Shown: positions 6,996 through 14,638, counted from the first letter of the stretch. The stretch: 16,121 nucleotides of DNA from Chloroflexota bacterium (GCA_021789355.1 JAJYJR010000059.1:1-16121), one strand, 5' to 3'. The notes: a model not told the origin generated them from the letters alone. Program-made: numbers and translations.

Positions 6996-8202
6996 AGGCG
7001 GCGGGCGCAAGCGACGCGCCGCATCTACCGCAGCGCGGACCGGCATCGGCCGACAACACGCATCGGCGGCAGGCCGCGCCGCGGAGGGAGCACAGACAGG
7101 CCAGGCGGCAGTCACGCTCGAGCGCGAACGCACCGGATCGGCCCGCGATGACGTCCACCGCGGTTTCGCGGACGGTGTGGCTATGCCGTACCGCGAACAG
7201 CGCCGGGCCGAGAAACGCCTCCACCACGCGGGCCGTCCAGTGCAGCCGCCCCAGCGCGGGCCCCAGGGCCGAACGCAGTCGCGCGTCGTAGGGACGCAGG
7301 TGGGACAACCGATGATCACCGAAGGTCTCGATGGTCTGTGCAGCCACGACGCCCGACAGCATGGCGTACGAGATGCCCTCGCCGAAGAGAGGGTCCGCGG
7401 TGGCGGCGGCATCGCCGGCCAGCACGATCCGCGCGCTGGACAGGGGGCCCCGCCGCAGCCCCTGCGGAATCCAGTGCCCCGCCATGTGTCCCCCGGAGGC
7501 GTCAAGCTCCAGCGATCGCGCGAAACGCGCCAGGTCTGCCCTGAGGGCCCGCCGCCGGTCCGCCCGGTATGAGCCGATCCCCAGGTTGGCGTGATCGCCC
7601 TTCGGGAAGTACCAGGCGTAGCCGCCCGGAAGGGCGAACTCGAGCACTGCCGTGTCCGGCGCGACCGCGGGCGAGAAGGGCAGGTCGACTTCCAGCGCGA
7701 GCGCCAGGCGCCGGGCCGGACCGCCCAGTCCGAGGCGTCGCGAGAGGCGACTCGGCTCGCCGTCGGCGAGCACCACGGTATCTGCGCGCAGGCGCTCGCT
7801 CGGGGTGGTCACCAGCACTCCGAACGCGTCCTCGGCGAGTTCCAGGGCAGGCGTGCCGTCCCGGATCTCGGCGCCGGCGCCGGCGGCGGCCTCCAAGAGC
7901 GCGCGGTCGAACCGCGCTCGCTCGACCATGGCGACGCGCGCGGCCGGGGCCACGAGTCGGATGGGCGCCCTGCCGGGGGCACGCAGTTCGCTGTGCTCGA
8001 CGAATCGATCCACGGTCGCGAGCGCGGCCGGCGGCGCGAGCTGTTGCGCCTTCGGGGTGAGGCCCCCGCCACAGATCTTGGGCCGGGGCAGTCGCCGCGC
8101 TTCCAGGAGGACCACACGCAGGCCATGGGTGGCCATGGTCCGCGCCGCGGTGGCACCGGCGGGCCCGCCCCCCACCACGATCGCGTCGGGCTGGCGAGAC
8201 AT
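6994..8202 (-). CDS. Geranylgeranyl-reductase-family FAD-dependent oxidoreductase with C-terminal Cys-rich tail
   Basis: The protein has 402 residues. A Rossmann FAD motif, IVVGGGPAGATAA, lies at residues 8-20. The family signature KICGGGLTPKA follows, with the active-site-region Cys. The second FAD motif reads IVLAGDAAATADPLFGEGIS. These mark the geranylgeranyl reductase / digeranylgeranylglycerophospholipid reductase / MenJ family, flavoproteins that saturate isoprenoid double bonds in (bacterio)chlorophyll, archaeal lipid or menaquinone side chains. Menaquinone or a lipid is the likely substrate here. The last 40 residues add a cluster of seven Cys (CRLACLC, ACRRC, RCGRCGASLAPAA) like a zinc ribbon or Fe-S site, unusual for the family. 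The ATG at 8202 has no clear Shine-Dalgarno and lies 8 bp after the YHS gene, so coupled translation is likely. An in-frame extension to 8469 was rejected because it overlaps that gene. Confidence 0.85.
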   Translation of the reverse strand: MSRQPDAIVVGGGPAGATAARTMATHGLRVVLLEARRLPRPKICGGGLTPKAQQLAPPAALATVDRFVEHSELRAPGRAPIRLVAPAARVAMVERARFDRALLEAAAGAGAEIRDGTPALELAEDAFGVLVTTPSERLRADTVVLADGEPSRLSRRLGLGGPARRLALALEVDLPFSPAVAPDTAVLEFALPGGYAWYFPKGDHANLGIGSYRADRRRALRADLARFARSLELDASGGHMAGHWIPQGLRRGPLSSARIVLAGDAAATADPLFGEGISYAMLSGVVAAQTIETFGDHRLSHLRPYDARLRSALGPALGRLHWTARVVEAFLGPALFAVRHSHTVRETAVDVIAGRSGAFALERDCRLACLCSLRGAACRRCVLSADAGPRCGRCGASLAPAA

Positions 8203-8210
8203 GGGAGGGC

Positions 8211-8447
8211 CTACGGCCGCGCCGTTGAGTCTTCCGGCGTCAGGCGCCCGAAGAAGACGGGGTCCTCCGCGTACTGCTCCTGGCAGGCCGAGCTGCAGAA
8301 GTAGATCACGCGGCCCGCATGGTTCGCCGTGGCGGCGGCGAGCTCGCGGGGAAACCGCATGCGGCACACGGGATCGAAGACCGTGTCGCCGCGGGGATCC
8401 GTCACCGGGTGAGAGTGCCGTCGGCCAGTCGAGAGATGCTTCTTCAT
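8211..8447 (-). CDS. YHS-domain small metal-binding protein
   Basis: A 78-residue protein whose residues 23-67 form a YHS domain: FDPVCRM (Cys28), then a segment with AGRVIYFCSSACQEQYAEDP (Cys51, Cys55). YHS domains occur alone or fused to Cu+ ATPases and monooxygenases, and bind metal through these Cys residues. The basic, His-rich N-terminus (KKHLSTGRRHSH) may add metal contacts. The start ATG 8447 was preferred over an upstream in-frame start at 8570, which adds a low-complexity segment and uses up the divergent promoter region. It is the first gene of the minus-strand unit, 8 bp before the flavoprotein gene, and may act as a metal carrier or sensor for it. Confidence 0.8.
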   Translation of the reverse strand: MKKHLSTGRRHSHPVTDPRGDTVFDPVCRMRFPRELAAATANHAGRVIYFCSSACQEQYAEDPVFFGRLTPEDSTARP

Positions 8448-8716
8448 GGTCGCAGCGTGGCCCCTCCATGTGAGGCCCGGGTGAGACCTCCCTGTGAACA
8501 CCCCGGAAGAGAGGGCCACCCGGTCGCTGTCGTGCGCGGCGCGCCCCCAGGGTCGCGATTCCCGGAACAAGTGCCGCGTACAGGGCTCCCGTGCGCGTCC
8601 GTTCTTCTCGTGGACTCAGCTCGGGTTCAGGGACGGCTCACCGTGTCGGCACACACTCGAGGGCAGATGATCGGTCGGCACACGTCGGTACGAGCGCCTG
8701 CGAAGGGGCCACAATC
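8448..8716. promoter_or_regulatory. Divergent promoter region between the YHS unit and arsA-like gene
   Basis: This 269-bp gap should hold promoters for both directions. A 10-bp direct repeat, GTCGGCACAC, occurs at 8645-8654 and 8674-8683 (29 bp apart), a possible regulator binding pair. Related GTGAG-type words occur at about 8466-8490. No convincing -35/-10 pair was found. For the plus-strand gene the ribosome-binding site AAGGGG lies at 8703-8708. Confidence 0.4.
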
Positions 8717-9973
8717 ATGTCGAAGGAAGCCAGTTCCGGGGGGCACGCGGTCCCGGCCGCTGCGTCCCCCGCGCCCGGGCAGGCCGGCCTTGGTTCGCGG
8801 ATCATCGTCCACACGGGCAAGGGTGGGGTGGGCAAGACCAGCCTCGCCGCCGCGACGGCGCTGCTCGCGGCGGAGCGGGGCTACCGCACCGTGGTGCTCT
8901 CGACTGATGCGGCGCACAGCCTGGCCGATGCCTTCGACCGCTCGCTGGGGCCCGAGCCGGTGCCGGTGGCGCCGAACCTCTGGGCGCAGGAATCCGACAT
9001 CTACTACAACCTCGCGACCTACTGGGGCGTGATCCAGGAGTACGTGGCGCGGGTCTTCGCCTGGCGCGGCCTCGATGAGGTGGTGGCGGACGAGATGGCC
9101 GTGCTGCCGGGGATGGAGGAGGTCGCGAACCTCCTCTGGATCGCCGAGCACCGCGACCGCGGCCAGTACGACGTGATCGTGGTGGATGCCGCTCCGACCG
9201 GCGAGACGCTCCGGCTCCTCGCGCTTCCGGAGGCGCTCCGCTGGTGGATGGAGAAGGTCTACCCGGCCGTGCGGCGCGTGGCGCAGCTGACCGGCCCGCT
9301 GGTCGGTAGGGTGGTCGGCATGCCCATGCCGGAGGACCGCGTGTACACCGCCGGCGAGGACCTCATCCGGCGGGTCGACCACGTGCAGCGTCTCCTCTCC
9401 GATCCCGACACCGCCTCGGTCCGGGTCGTCCTCAACCTCGAACGGATGGTCATCAGGGAGGCACAGCGCTCCTTCACGTACCTGCATCTCTACGGCTACC
9501 CCACCGACCTGGTCCTCTGCAACCGGGTCCTGCCACCGCAAGCCGGGGGCTTCCTCGAGGCGTGGGTGGAGGCGCAGCGCGACTACCGGCGGCTGGTTGA
9601 CGAAGCGTTCGCCCCCGTCCCACTGCGCGAGGCGCCGTTCTTCGAGCACGAGGTGGTAGGCCTCGACATGCTTCGCCGGCTCGGTCACGCGACCTTCGGG
9701 GATGCGGACCCCGTCACCGTCTACCACCGCGGCCGGCCGTACGCGATCGCGCGCAACGGTCCCGAAGTCGAACTCAGCGTCCAGCTGCCGTTCGCGGCCC
9801 GGGGAGAGGTGGACCTCACCCGGGCCGGGGACGAGCTGGTGCTTCAGATCGGCGGCTGGCGGCGCAACCTCGTGCTGCCCCGCCTCCTCGCCGAGGCGCC
9901 CGTCGCGCGCGCCGCGCTCGACGATCACATGCTGCGGATCCGCTTCGCGGTCCCTCCGCGTCAGCGCCGGTAA
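8717..9973 (+). CDS. ArsA/Get3-family anion-transporting ATPase with HSP20-like C-terminal domain
   Basis: The protein has 418 residues and a single ATPase half. The deviant P-loop GKGGVGKT lies at residues 34-41, STDAAHSLADAF forms the A/switch I region, and DAAPTGETLRLL forms switch II. In that last motif Glu stands where Get3/ArsA often have His. The last ~80 residues form the HSP20-like domain seen in many cyanobacterial and Chloroflexota ArsA homologues. Such proteins are soluble dimeric ATPases related to arsenite-pump ArsA and to the tail-anchored-protein factor Get3. The metal-binding Cys triad of classical ArsA is not evident: the main frame has only one Cys, at LVLCNRV. No arsB or arsR is nearby, so an arsenic role is not supported; membrane-protein targeting is as likely. 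The start is ATG 8717, with AAGGGG about 9 bases upstream. It is divergent from the YHS operon. Confidence 0.85.
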   Translation: MSKEASSGGHAVPAAASPAPGQAGLGSRIIVHTGKGGVGKTSLAAATALLAAERGYRTVVLSTDAAHSLADAFDRSLGPEPVPVAPNLWAQESDIYYNLATYWGVIQEYVARVFAWRGLDEVVADEMAVLPGMEEVANLLWIAEHRDRGQYDVIVVDAAPTGETLRLLALPEALRWWMEKVYPAVRRVAQLTGPLVGRVVGMPMPEDRVYTAGEDLIRRVDHVQRLLSDPDTASVRVVLNLERMVIREAQRSFTYLHLYGYPTDLVLCNRVLPPQAGGFLEAWVEAQRDYRRLVDEAFAPVPLREAPFFEHEVVGLDMLRRLGHATFGDADPVTVYHRGRPYAIARNGPEVELSVQLPFAARGEVDLTRAGDELVLQIGGWRRNLVLPRLLAEAPVARAALDDHMLRIRFAVPPRQRR

Positions 9974-9994
9974 GCCAGCGCCGGGCGCCCTGGC
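9974..9994. terminator. Hairpin directly after the arsA-like stop, in a convergent gap
   Basis: GCCA-GCGC pairs with GCGC-TGGC around a CGG loop, with a 2-base bulge, starting at the base after the TAA. It sits in the 50-bp gap between convergent genes and could serve both directions. No T tract follows. Confidence 0.4.
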
Positions 9995-10023
9995 TCATGG
10001 TCATCGCGGGGCGGAGCACTCGA

Positions 10024-10851
10024 TCAAACGGGCTCCTGCCCACCCGCGGTCCGGCTGTCCGGCGCGGGCAGGGCGGGAGGGCCCACCATGACCACCGCGA
10101 CGTCGGGACCCGGGCCAGCCCAGCGCTGGAACGTGCGCACTCTCGGCCATGCCCTCGCCTCCTGCTCCGTGATCAGTCGCACCCCCCAGAAACGCCAGAC
10201 CCTGCGGAGCACCGACGCGCGCAGCCCCGACCCGTCGAGCTCGAACCAGCCCACCAGGCGGCCGTCGGGCCGCAGCCGTTGGCGCGCGGCTGCCACCAGC
10301 GCACCCGGCGCGGGAAGGTGCTCGAGCGCCCAGGCGGACACGACCAGGTCGTAGGGGCCCTCGGGCAGCGAATCCCGGCGGAGGTCGCGCCGCTCCAGCC
10401 GGACACCGGCGAGATGGCCGTGCTTGGCGCGGGCCCGTTCCAGCATGGCTGCCGACAGATCGACTCCGGTGTAGGTGCCCACCGCGGCGGCCCGCCCGCG
10501 CAGCCGGTCGAGCACTGCTCCGGTCCCGCAGCCCAGGTCCAGCACGTCGCCGCCGGCCGGCACCGCCGAAGTGATGAGCGCCTCAAACTCTTGGCCCGCA
10601 TCGGGGTACAGCCATCTGTGCCAGATCGGGCTCAGCGTGTCGTAGACGGGCGCCGCGGCCCGGTAGAGCGTTTCCGGTTCGACCGGGGCTCGGTCGAGCA
10701 GCGCGAGGCCGAGGCCGAGCTCCGCAGCGCCGAGGCGTCGCCTGCCGTACCTTCGCCCGTGCCGACGTCGGGCGCCAGCCAGGCGTCGCAGCCCGTCTCC
10801 CGCCAGTGCAAAGCCCGCGGCACGGAGCAGCGGTCGGATGGGGCTGTCCAG
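10024..10851 (-). CDS. Class I SAM-dependent methyltransferase, probable CTG start
   Basis: The open frame encodes up to 275 residues. The core carries VLDLGCGTG (about residues 103-111), YTGVDLSAAML, a segment with YDLVVSAWALEHLPAPG and QRLRPDGRLVGWFEL, the motif order of Rossmann-fold methyltransferases (UbiE-like). Protein-like sequence continues well upstream of the first standard start (GTG 10563, which would cut just before motif I). It includes LYRAAAPVYDTLSPIWHRWL, a usual N-terminal helix, so the gene must begin earlier. The frame is closed by TGA at 10870-10872 and contains no ATG, GTG or TTG upstream of 10563. A GGGAGG site at 10861-10866 lies 8 bases before CTG 10851, making CTG the best start. 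A 5' frameshift is the alternative. It converges on arsA and diverges from nuoB; the substrate is unknown (quinone or small lipid possible given the neighbours). Confidence 0.75.
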   Translation of the reverse strand: MDSPIRPLLRAAGFALAGDGLRRLAGARRRHGRRYGRRRLGAAELGLGLALLDRAPVEPETLYRAAAPVYDTLSPIWHRWLYPDAGQEFEALITSAVPAGGDVLDLGCGTGAVLDRLRGRAAAVGTYTGVDLSAAMLERARAKHGHLAGVRLERRDLRRDSLPEGPYDLVVSAWALEHLPAPGALVAAARQRLRPDGRLVGWFELDGSGLRASVLRRVWRFWGVRLITEQEARAWPRVRTFQRWAGPGPDVAVVMVGPPALPAPDSRTAGGQEPV

Positions 10852-10926
10852 AGAGAAACCCTCCCGACTTCAATCGCGTCGACGCCGTCCTCCCGGCCCC
10901 GAGGGATCGGCGTTCCGACCGATCTC

Positions 10927-10940
10927 CTACGCCAGCGTAG
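10927..10940. promoter_or_regulatory. 14-bp palindrome in the divergent methyltransferase/nuoB promoter
   Basis: CTACGC-CA-GCGTAG has perfect 6-bp arms. It overlaps a weak -10-like TAGTAT (10938-10943) and lies 27 bp upstream of the nuoB ATG, a good place for a repressor or activator of both divergent genes. This is positional inference from sequence symmetry. Confidence 0.4.
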
Positions 10941-10967
10941 TATGTGACGGCCTCCAGGGAGCTTGGC

Positions 10968-11684
10968 ATGGAACCATCCGATCGGCGCGTCCCCTCCACG
11001 ACCGACAGGTCGATCGCGGAACCGATCATCGTGGCCAATGACTTCTGGTCGTCGTCGAACCCTGCCGCCTACGGCGGTGGCCGGACGCCGTCGATCACGC
11101 ACCTCCACGAGCTGGAGGCTGAGGGCCTCCGCGGCGACAACGCCCGCTGGGCGCAGCTCGACGTCATCCCGGCCAAGGCCGACGTGATGCTGGACCTGCT
11201 GCGCGCCAACAGCCTCTGGCCGCTGCTGTCGGGCCTCGCGTGCTGCGCGATCGAGATGATGTCCGCGGCTTGCAGCAGAGAGGACATGGACCGCTTCAGC
11301 ATGTTCCCGTTTCGCGCCAGCCCCCGGCAGGCGGACGTTCTGATCGTGGCCGGGACCCTCACCACCAAGATGGCCGGACCACTCCTGCGGCTATGGGAGG
11401 AGATGCCGGAGCCGAAGTGGTGCGTCGCAATGGGGGACTGCACCGTGTCGGGCGGCCGGTACAAGCGCTCGTACAGCGTCGTCCAGGGGATCGATCGGAT
11501 CATGCCGGTGGACGTGTACGTGCCGGGATGCCCGCCACGACCCGAGGGGCTGATCTACGGGATGATGAAGCTCCAGCAGCTCATCGTGTCGCGTCGGGGC
11601 CGCTGGGCCGAGCGCGCGGTCGGGCCTCGGCCGCCCCACCGCTGGGATGGGATGGACGAGCGTGCAGCAAGTGCCAGCCGGTAG
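10968..11684 (+). CDS. Orphan NuoB-like [4Fe-4S] subunit (complex I PSST / hydrogenase small-subunit family)
   Basis: The 238-residue protein has the four cluster-N2 ligands: tandem Cys92-Cys93 in [10 protein letters not shown], Cys158 in [10 protein letters not shown], and Cys188 in [31 protein letters not shown] and MPEPKW are also conserved. In NDH-1 this subunit carries the last Fe-S cluster before quinone. Here the C158-C188 spacing is one residue longer than in E. coli NuoB, and about 55 residues precede the core. The start is ATG 10968, with AGGGAG 6 bases upstream, rather than the in-frame GTG at 10944. No nuoA, C or D gene adjoins it. The upstream neighbour is a divergent methyltransferase and the downstream one a copper ATPase. 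It may serve a scattered complex I, a group-4-hydrogenase-like complex, or a partner of the neighbouring lipid/quinone genes. Confidence 0.9.
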   Translation: MEPSDRRVPSTTDRSIAEPIIVANDFWSSSNPAAYGGGRTPSITHLHELEAEGLRGDNARWAQLDVIPAKADVMLDLLRANSLWPLLSGLACCAIEMMSAACSREDMDRFSMFPFRASPRQADVLIVAGTLTTKMAGPLLRLWEEMPEPKWCVAMGDCTVSGGRYKRSYSVVQGIDRIMPVDVYVPGCPPRPEGLIYGMMKLQQLIVSRRGRWAERAVGPRPPHRWDGMDERAASASR

Positions 11685-11707
11685 GACGGCCGCGCACTCT
11701 CAGGCTT

Positions 11708-11775
11708 GGCTCAGGCGCCTCTCAGTCGCGACGGACACACTGTCCACCCGGCCGACCGCAGGCGCTGGCTGAGCC
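11708..11775 (+). terminator. Imperfect long hairpin after nuoB-like gene
   Basis: GGCTCAGGCGCC (11708-11719) pairs with GGCGC-TGG-CTGAGCC (11761-11775) with a 3-base bulge, across a loop of about 41 nt. It lies in the 150-bp gap between the nuoB-like and copA genes. The long loop and absence of a T tract make terminator function uncertain. Confidence 0.25.
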
Positions 11776-11802
11776 CGTGCGACGTTTGGTGTCTCGGGGG
11801 AG

Positions 11803-11818
11803 ATACCCCACGGGGTAT
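11803..11818. promoter_or_regulatory. CsoR-type copper operator upstream of copA
   Basis: ATACCCC-AC-GGGGTAT is a perfect inverted repeat with 7-bp arms and a 2-bp spacer, ending 17 bp before the copA ATG. TACCC...GGGTA palindromes at copper-export promoters are the known target of CsoR-family repressors, which release DNA when Cu(I) binds. No csoR gene is in the window. The site assignment rests on pattern and position. Confidence 0.75.
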
Positions 11819-11835
11819 GAAGGAGCGGACGCGAG

Positions 11836-14475
11836 ATGACCTCTGAGACCACGCCCATCACGCAGGTCCGCTTTCCCGTCGAGGGGATGACGTGCGCCTC
11901 GTGCGTGAACCGGATCGAGAGGTACCTCAGTAAGGTCGACGGTGTTGAGCAGGCGCAGGTCAACCTCGCCACGGAGACGGCCTCGATCCGATACGACGCG
12001 GGCCGGATAACGCTTGCCGACCTCGGTAGGGCCGTCGAGACGGCAGGGTACGAACCGCGGCTCGACCGCGCCGAGGGAGGCGCGCCCGCGACGCAGACGG
12101 CAGCGGCCACCGGTCCCCGCACGGTCGTCCTGGCGGTCGAGGGGATGACGTGTGCCTCGTGCGTGAACCGGATCGAGCGGTACCTCCGGAAGGTCGACGG
12201 TGTCGACCAGGCCACGGTGAACCTTGCGACCGAGCACGCGACGATCGTGGCGCCGGTCGCCGTCGGAGTCGAGCAGCTCATCGCCGCCGTCGTCGCGGCC
12301 GGCTATGAGGCGCGGCCGGTCGACGCGTCGAGCAATGCGGCGTCGGTTGGCCCCGGGCGCGCTCCGCAGGAGAAGACGGCCACGGTTGCTCCCGCCTCGT
12401 CCGCCGCCGAGGAGCCCACGTTCGCGCAGCGCCACCTGGCCGAGACACGGCGTCGTCTCATCGTTGCCGCGATCCTCACCGCGCCGCTCATCCTCGCGCT
12501 CGCCTCGATGACGATCGCGCCGTTCCTGCCGCACTTCCTGTACAACCCCTGGCTCGAGCTCGCGCTCGCCACGCCGGTCCAGTTCTACGCGGGCCGCGGC
12601 TTCTACACCGGCGCCTGGAAGGTGGCACGGCATCGCGCGACCGACATGAACACGCTCATCGCGGTGGGCACCTCGGCCGCGTACGCGTACAGCGTCGCCG
12701 CGATCCTCTTTCCCGGGTTCTTCCAGGCGGCCGGTATCGCGAAGGGCAGTGAGCCCCCGCTCTACTTCGACACCTCGTCGGCCATCATCACGCTCATCCT
12801 GCTCGGCCGCTTCCTCGAGGCGCGCGCGCGCAGCCACACCTCGGACGCGATCCGGAAGCTCATCGGCCTCCAGCCGCGCAGCGCGCGCGTCGTGCGCGAA
12901 GGCCGCGAGGTCGACGTCCCGGTCGAGGCGGTCGTCGTCGGAGACGTCGTCCGCGTCCGGCCCGGCGAGAAGGTGCCGGTGGACGGGGTCGTTCGGGACG
13001 GCCTCTCGAGCGTCGACGAGAGCATGGTCACGGGCGAGAGCATGCCGGTGACCAAGGGCGCGGGCGACGAGGTGATCGGCGGGACCATGAACGGGCTCGG
13101 CAGCTTCTCGTTCGAGGCGCGTCGGGTCGGCCGAGACACCGTCCTCGCCCAGATCGTCCGGCTGGTCCAGGACGCGCAGGGCAGCAAGGCGCCCATCCAG
13201 CGCCTCGCGGACGCCGTGACCGGGTACTTCGTGCCGGCCGTCCTGCTGATCGCGGCGGCGACGTTCGTCGTCTGGTTCGTCGCCGGCCCGCAGCCGGCGT
13301 TCAACCTGGCCCTCCTCAACATGGTCGCGGTGCTCATCATCGCGTGCCCGTGCGCGCTCGGCCTGGCGACCCCGACCTCGATCATGGTGGGCACGGGGAA
13401 GGGCGCCGAGAACGGCGTCCTGTTCCGGAACGCGGAGGCACTCGAGCGGCTCCACCAGGTGCGGTCGATCGTCCTCGACAAGACCGGCACGCTGACAGAA
13501 GGCCGTCCGCGGGTGACGGACGTGGTCCGGACACCGTCGGCGCCGGACGAAGAGACGATCGTGCAGTTCGCGGCCGCCGCCGAGCGCGGATCCGAGCATC
13601 CTCTCGGCGAGGCGATCGTGCGGTTCGCCAACGAGGAGCGCGGACTCCCGATCCCCGAGGCCGACGCGTTCGAGTCGACGAGCGGGCAGGGGATCAGGGC
13701 CAGCGTCGACGGGCACGACGTCCTGGTCGGCCGGGCCGGCCATCTTGAGGCCGCCGGCGTCGATCCACAGGAGCTGATGGCGGCCTCGAAGGAACTGGCG
13801 GGGCAGGGCCGCACCCCGGTGTTCATCGCGCTCGACGGGCGCGTGGCTGCGGTCCTCGCCATCGCCGACACCCTGAAGGCCGGCTCTACGGCCGCGGTCG
13901 CCGAGCTCCACCGGCTCGGGCTCGAGGTCGTCATGCTCACCGGCGACAACGAGACGACCGCGAACGCTATCGCCCGTCAGGCAGGCGTCGACCGGGTGCT
14001 CGCCGACGTCCGCCCGGACGAGAAGGCCGCCCAGGTGCGGAGCCTCCAGGCGAAGGGCAGGCTCGTCGCGATGGTGGGCGACGGGGTGAACGACGCGCCG
14101 GCGCTCGCGCAGGCAGACGTGGGCATCGCGATCGGGACCGGCACGGACATCGCGATCGAGTCCGCCGCCGTGACCCTCATGAGCGGGGACCTGCGCGGGA
14201 TCGTGACCGCGATCTCGCTCTCTCGCGCGACGATGCGCAATATCAGGCAGAACCTGTTCTGGGCGTTCGCGTACAACGTCGCGCTCATCCCGCTCGCTGC
14301 GGGCGCGTTCTACCCGTTCACGGGGGTCCTGCTGGACCCGATCTTCGCCGCTGCTGCGATGGCACTCTCGAGCGTCACGGTGGTGTCGAACGCGCTGCGT
14401 CTCCGCCGGTTCCGCGCGGCGGCGGTCGCGACCGCCGCGGGAGCGATGAGGCAGGCGCCGGCCGGGACGCGCTGA
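11836..14475 (+). CDS. copA: Cu(I)-exporting P1B-type ATPase with two N-terminal HMA domains
   Basis: The 879-residue protein pumps Cu+ (or Ag+) out of the cytoplasm using ATP. Two heavy-metal-associated domains carry GMTCASC at Cys20/Cys23 and Cys106/Cys109. The actuator loop has the TGES motif, the transmembrane site CPC is at 504-506, the phosphorylation motif DKTGT starts at Asp548, and GDGVNDAP starts at Gly748. AYN and MALSS in the last helices complete the P1B-1 (Cu+) signature. Length is normal for a two-HMA CopA. The start is ATG 11836, with AGGAG about 10 bases upstream. A CsoR-like operator ends 17 bp before the start, predicting copper induction. Downstream, an insertion sequence separates it from a BlaI/CopY-family repressor gene. 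The identity is secure; the second layer of control by that repressor is inferred. Confidence 0.97.
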   Translation: MTSETTPITQVRFPVEGMTCASCVNRIERYLSKVDGVEQAQVNLATETASIRYDAGRITLADLGRAVETAGYEPRLDRAEGGAPATQTAAATGPRTVVLAVEGMTCASCVNRIERYLRKVDGVDQATVNLATEHATIVAPVAVGVEQLIAAVVAAGYEARPVDASSNAASVGPGRAPQEKTATVAPASSAAEEPTFAQRHLAETRRRLIVAAILTAPLILALASMTIAPFLPHFLYNPWLELALATPVQFYAGRGFYTGAWKVARHRATDMNTLIAVGTSAAYAYSVAAILFPGFFQAAGIAKGSEPPLYFDTSSAIITLILLGRFLEARARSHTSDAIRKLIGLQPRSARVVREGREVDVPVEAVVVGDVVRVRPGEKVPVDGVVRDGLSSVDESMVTGESMPVTKGAGDEVIGGTMNGLGSFSFEARRVGRDTVLAQIVRLVQDAQGSKAPIQRLADAVTGYFVPAVLLIAAATFVVWFVAGPQPAFNLALLNMVAVLIIACPCALGLATPTSIMVGTGKGAENGVLFRNAEALERLHQVRSIVLDKTGTLTEGRPRVTDVVRTPSAPDEETIVQFAAAAERGSEHPLGEAIVRFANEERGLPIPEADAFESTSGQGIRASVDGHDVLVGRAGHLEAAGVDPQELMAASKELAGQGRTPVFIALDGRVAAVLAIADTLKAGSTAAVAELHRLGLEVVMLTGDNETTANAIARQAGVDRVLADVRPDEKAAQVRSLQAKGRLVAMVGDGVNDAPALAQADVGIAIGTGTDIAIESAAVTLMSGDLRGIVTAISLSRATMRNIRQNLFWAFAYNVALIPLAAGAFYPFTGVLLDPIFAAAAMALSSVTVVSNALRLRRFRAAAVATAAGAMRQAPAGTR
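11878..11955 (+). repeat. First copy of internal HMA-coding duplication in copA
   Basis: This segment and 12136-12213 (258 bp, or 86 codons, apart) match at 71 of 78 bases, covering [17 protein letters not shown] and the following KVDGV. Most differences are single substitutions. The near-identity at DNA level suggests recent duplication or gene conversion of the HMA domain rather than two ancient domains. Similarity drops in the second half of each domain. Confidence 0.8.
12136..12213 (+). repeat. Second copy of internal HMA-coding duplication in copA
   Basis: Partner of 11878-11955, in the same frame and orientation. It encodes [17 protein letters not shown] of the second HMA domain. Confidence 0.8.
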
Positions 14476-14510
14476 TCCTCGATCGTCCATCCGGTCCGCC
14501 CCTCCCCCGT

Positions 14511-14514
14511 CCCG
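14511..14514. repeat. Left target-site duplication CCCG
   Basis: CCCG directly flanks the left inverted repeat and recurs directly after the right one (15719-15722). A 4-bp direct repeat is consistent with transposition of an IS481-type element. Confidence 0.65.
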
Positions 14515-14543
14515 TGTTCTCGTCCAGATACCTCCGTTACACC
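14515..14543 (+). repeat. Left terminal inverted repeat (IRL) of the insertion sequence
   Basis: 29 bp starting TGTTCTCGT and ending CCTCCGTTACACC. Aligned with the reverse complement of 15691-15718 it matches at 25 positions, with 3 mismatches and one gap. The inner 15 bp (14529-14543) are perfect. Confidence 0.85.
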
Positions 14544-14638
14544 GGGCCTGGATGAGCGGGCGGGGCTGAGCGGGCCGACAGACAGGCTGAGAGCCCCCGT
14601 ACGCTGGTGGTGTCAGTCATCAGCAGCGGAGGCTCTCG

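Noticed and set aside
6957..7505. N-terminal extension of the LuxR-type ORF to 7505
   Set aside because: Runs off-frame through the flavoprotein gene; Arg/Pro-rich and not protein-like.
8627..9928. 433-residue minus-strand ORF opposite the arsA-like gene
   Set aside because: Low-complexity shadow frame; the plus strand carries the full ATPase motif set.
8717..9973. Arsenic resistance operon
   Set aside because: No arsB, arsR, arsC or ArsA Cys triad; the family name alone does not support arsenic function.
11722..14490. 922-residue minus-strand ORF opposite copA
   Set aside because: Mirror of copA codons in GC-rich DNA (Arg/Asp/His-rich); no motifs, no ribosome-binding site.
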